DNA of 7,292 bases from Planctomycetota bacterium. GTDB taxonomy: Bacteria; Planctomycetota; Planctomycetia; Pirellulales; Pirellulaceae. A model generated the notes under the pieces. The model was not told the origin of the DNA and did no database searches. It was given only the letters and a program-made list of their open reading frames with translations. The number at the start of each line of letters is the position of its first letter. Position 1 is the stretch's first letter. Of this stretch, positions 6,736 to 7,292 are shown piece after piece. The stretch covers positions 1 through 7,292 of the forward strand of contig JAJDEH010000158.1 of the NCBI GenBank assembly GCA_029259935.1, written 5' to 3'. Made by a program: the position numbers and the translations under genes.

Positions 6736-6737
6736 CG
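6721..6737 (+). repeat. 17-bp imperfect direct repeat, copy 2
   Basis: TGACCAAGGACGAACCG, one mismatch from copy 1 at 6463-6479; the two copies enclose 241 bases. Confidence 0.5.
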
Positions 6738-6838
6738 TCGAATGGTGCGTAGTTCTCGCGTAAAGCCTTGCCCTGAATTGATATAGATGAAAAGGACCTC
6801 TCTTGCGTAGATGGAGTTGTCACAGATTCATCCCAGGC

Positions 6839-6845
6839 AAGGAGG
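6839..6845 (+). promoter_or_regulatory. Ribosome binding site deciding the transposase start
   Basis: AAGGAGG seven bases before the ATG at 6853, a near-ideal site. It favours this start over the in-frame ATG at 6811. Confidence 0.8.
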
Positions 6846-6852
6846 CCTTACG

Positions 6853-7230
6853 ATGTCGTTTTCTATCCACGGACGATTTTGCGAACAAGTGCGTTTTCTG
6901 CGACGGCAATTCGTTCAAGACGACGAACTGCCGTTCACGGATGTGCTGTCTGAGAGAACGGTAATGCAAGCGTTGAAAGCGTTGAACGTCGTCTGGCTCG
7001 ATCGGGTTTACTCGCCGTTGGTGACGCTGTGGGTCTTCCTTGGGCAAGTTCTGAGTCAGGATCATTCCTGTCGTGCGGCCGTCGCTCGCTTAATTGCCCA
7101 CCGCGTCTCGCGCGGTCAGCGCCCCTGCTCGGCAGAAACCGGCGCCTACTGCCAAGCCAGAAAGCGACTCCCCGAGGAGTTCAATGCCGAGGTAGCGCGG
7201 AGATATAACCGAAAGTTGTGGATGCGGTAG
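6853..7230 (+). pseudogene. IS4-family transposase, N-terminal fragment
   Basis: A 125-residue product with the N-terminal blocks of planctomycete-type IS4 transposases: LPFTDVLSE (26-34), YSPLVTLWVFLGQVLS (53-68), DHSCRAAVARLIAHR (70-84) and ETGAYCQARKRLPEEF (95-110). Full-length members have roughly 400 residues or more with a DDE catalytic domain, all of which is missing, so this fragment cannot transpose by itself. Similarity fades after VARR (about residue 117, base 7203), followed by eight unrelated residues and a TAG at 7228-7230. The good ribosome binding site and undamaged N-terminus suggest recent truncation by deletion or by insertion of other DNA. A frameshift is the alternative: a different + frame is open from 7209 to the window end, but I do not recognise transposase sequence in it. 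Confidence 0.85.
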
Positions 7231-7292
7231 TTGAACAAGGCGGCGTACTTGGGTTTGAATTTGGTTTCTTACAGACCCAATTCCCCAGGAGT
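7204..7292. other. Sequence past the transposase breakpoint, possible dispersed repeat
   Basis: After the transposase similarity ends near 7203, the remaining 89 bases fit none of its expected sequence. The + frame from 7209 encodes PKVVDAVVEQGGVLGFEFGF and stays open to the edge. On the minus strand a frame reads KFKPKYAALFNYRIHNFR. The short reading ITESCGCGS in the third + frame reminds me of peptides seen in several small hypothetical ORFs of Rhodopirellula. That is a memory I cannot verify, but it would fit a planctomycete dispersed repeat. Confidence 0.3.

Larger units (their letters stand above)
6501..6827 (-). pseudogene. Possible decayed gene fragment, unidentified
   Basis: The minus strand is open in one frame for 108 codons, from 6827 down to a stop at 6501-6503, but has no start codon near its beginning. 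Its last third reads like a normal protein (YTIHWPELPSVEKTAVSWKQ, then LIVGEMRSM), with balanced composition. In the middle the same frame becomes arginine-rich, while the neighbouring minus frame reads better there (ENYAPFDGSSLVTNAALRRP). This suggests one or two small indels in an old gene whose 5' part is missing, possibly lost when the insertion sequence arrived. I do not recognise the family. It could also be chance open frames. Confidence 0.33.
6318..6852. other. Intergenic region before the transposase
   Basis: 535 bases without an intact gene. It contains the post-propeller hairpin, a possible minus-strand gene remnant (6501-6827), an imperfect 17-base direct repeat and a short inverted repeat (6716-6735). 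The left end of the insertion sequence should lie in its last part, roughly 6750-6838, but I could not identify a terminal inverted repeat because the other end is not in the window. Confidence 0.5.

Overview
The window most likely comes from a planctomycete (phylum Planctomycetota). The evidence is gene content, not a marker gene. It has an ECF sigma factor of the type common in that group, placed directly before a transmembrane Ser/Thr protein kinase with a long TPR-like tail. It also has a secreted PQQ-type beta-propeller with EF-hand loops, a small HARE-HTH protein with a lysine/alanine tail, and the N-terminal part of an IS4-family transposase whose conserved blocks resemble planctomycete elements. 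All confident genes are on the + strand. No tRNA, rRNA, CRISPR array or phage gene was seen.

Layout. Bases 1-418 hold no gene I can support. A small HARE-HTH protein (419-748) follows, then a 46-residue ORF with a good ribosome binding site (761-901), which may be a frameshifted longer gene ending near 1005. Bases 902-1180 carry a cluster of inverted repeats just upstream of the ECF sigma factor gene (1181-1741). After 84 bases comes the 924-residue kinase (1826-4600, GTG start). After another 154 bases comes the exported beta-propeller protein (4755-6317, GTG start). A hairpin lies just past its stop codon.

The right end (6318-7292) is accessory and decayed. It holds a possible remnant of a minus-strand gene, a 17-base imperfect direct repeat, and an IS4-family transposase that stops after 125 residues, before its catalytic domain. 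The transposase similarity ends near 7203, which suggests a junction with other, possibly repetitive, DNA.

How the genes may work together. Sigma factor, kinase and propeller protein look like one signalling cassette. The kinase would sense something outside the cytoplasmic membrane through its TPR tail and signal inward through its kinase domain. The ECF factor, which has no anti-sigma gene beside it here, could be the target. The secreted propeller could be an output or a partner of the sensor. The co-orientation and domain content are visible in the sequence. The functional link is inference, supported by known kinase-linked ECF systems such as EcfP/PknT of Vibrio parahaemolyticus. Each component belongs to a known family. 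The less usual points are the Ser/Thr-rich insert in the kinase domain, the EF-hand pair inside the propeller, the hairpins before the sigma gene and the decayed right end.
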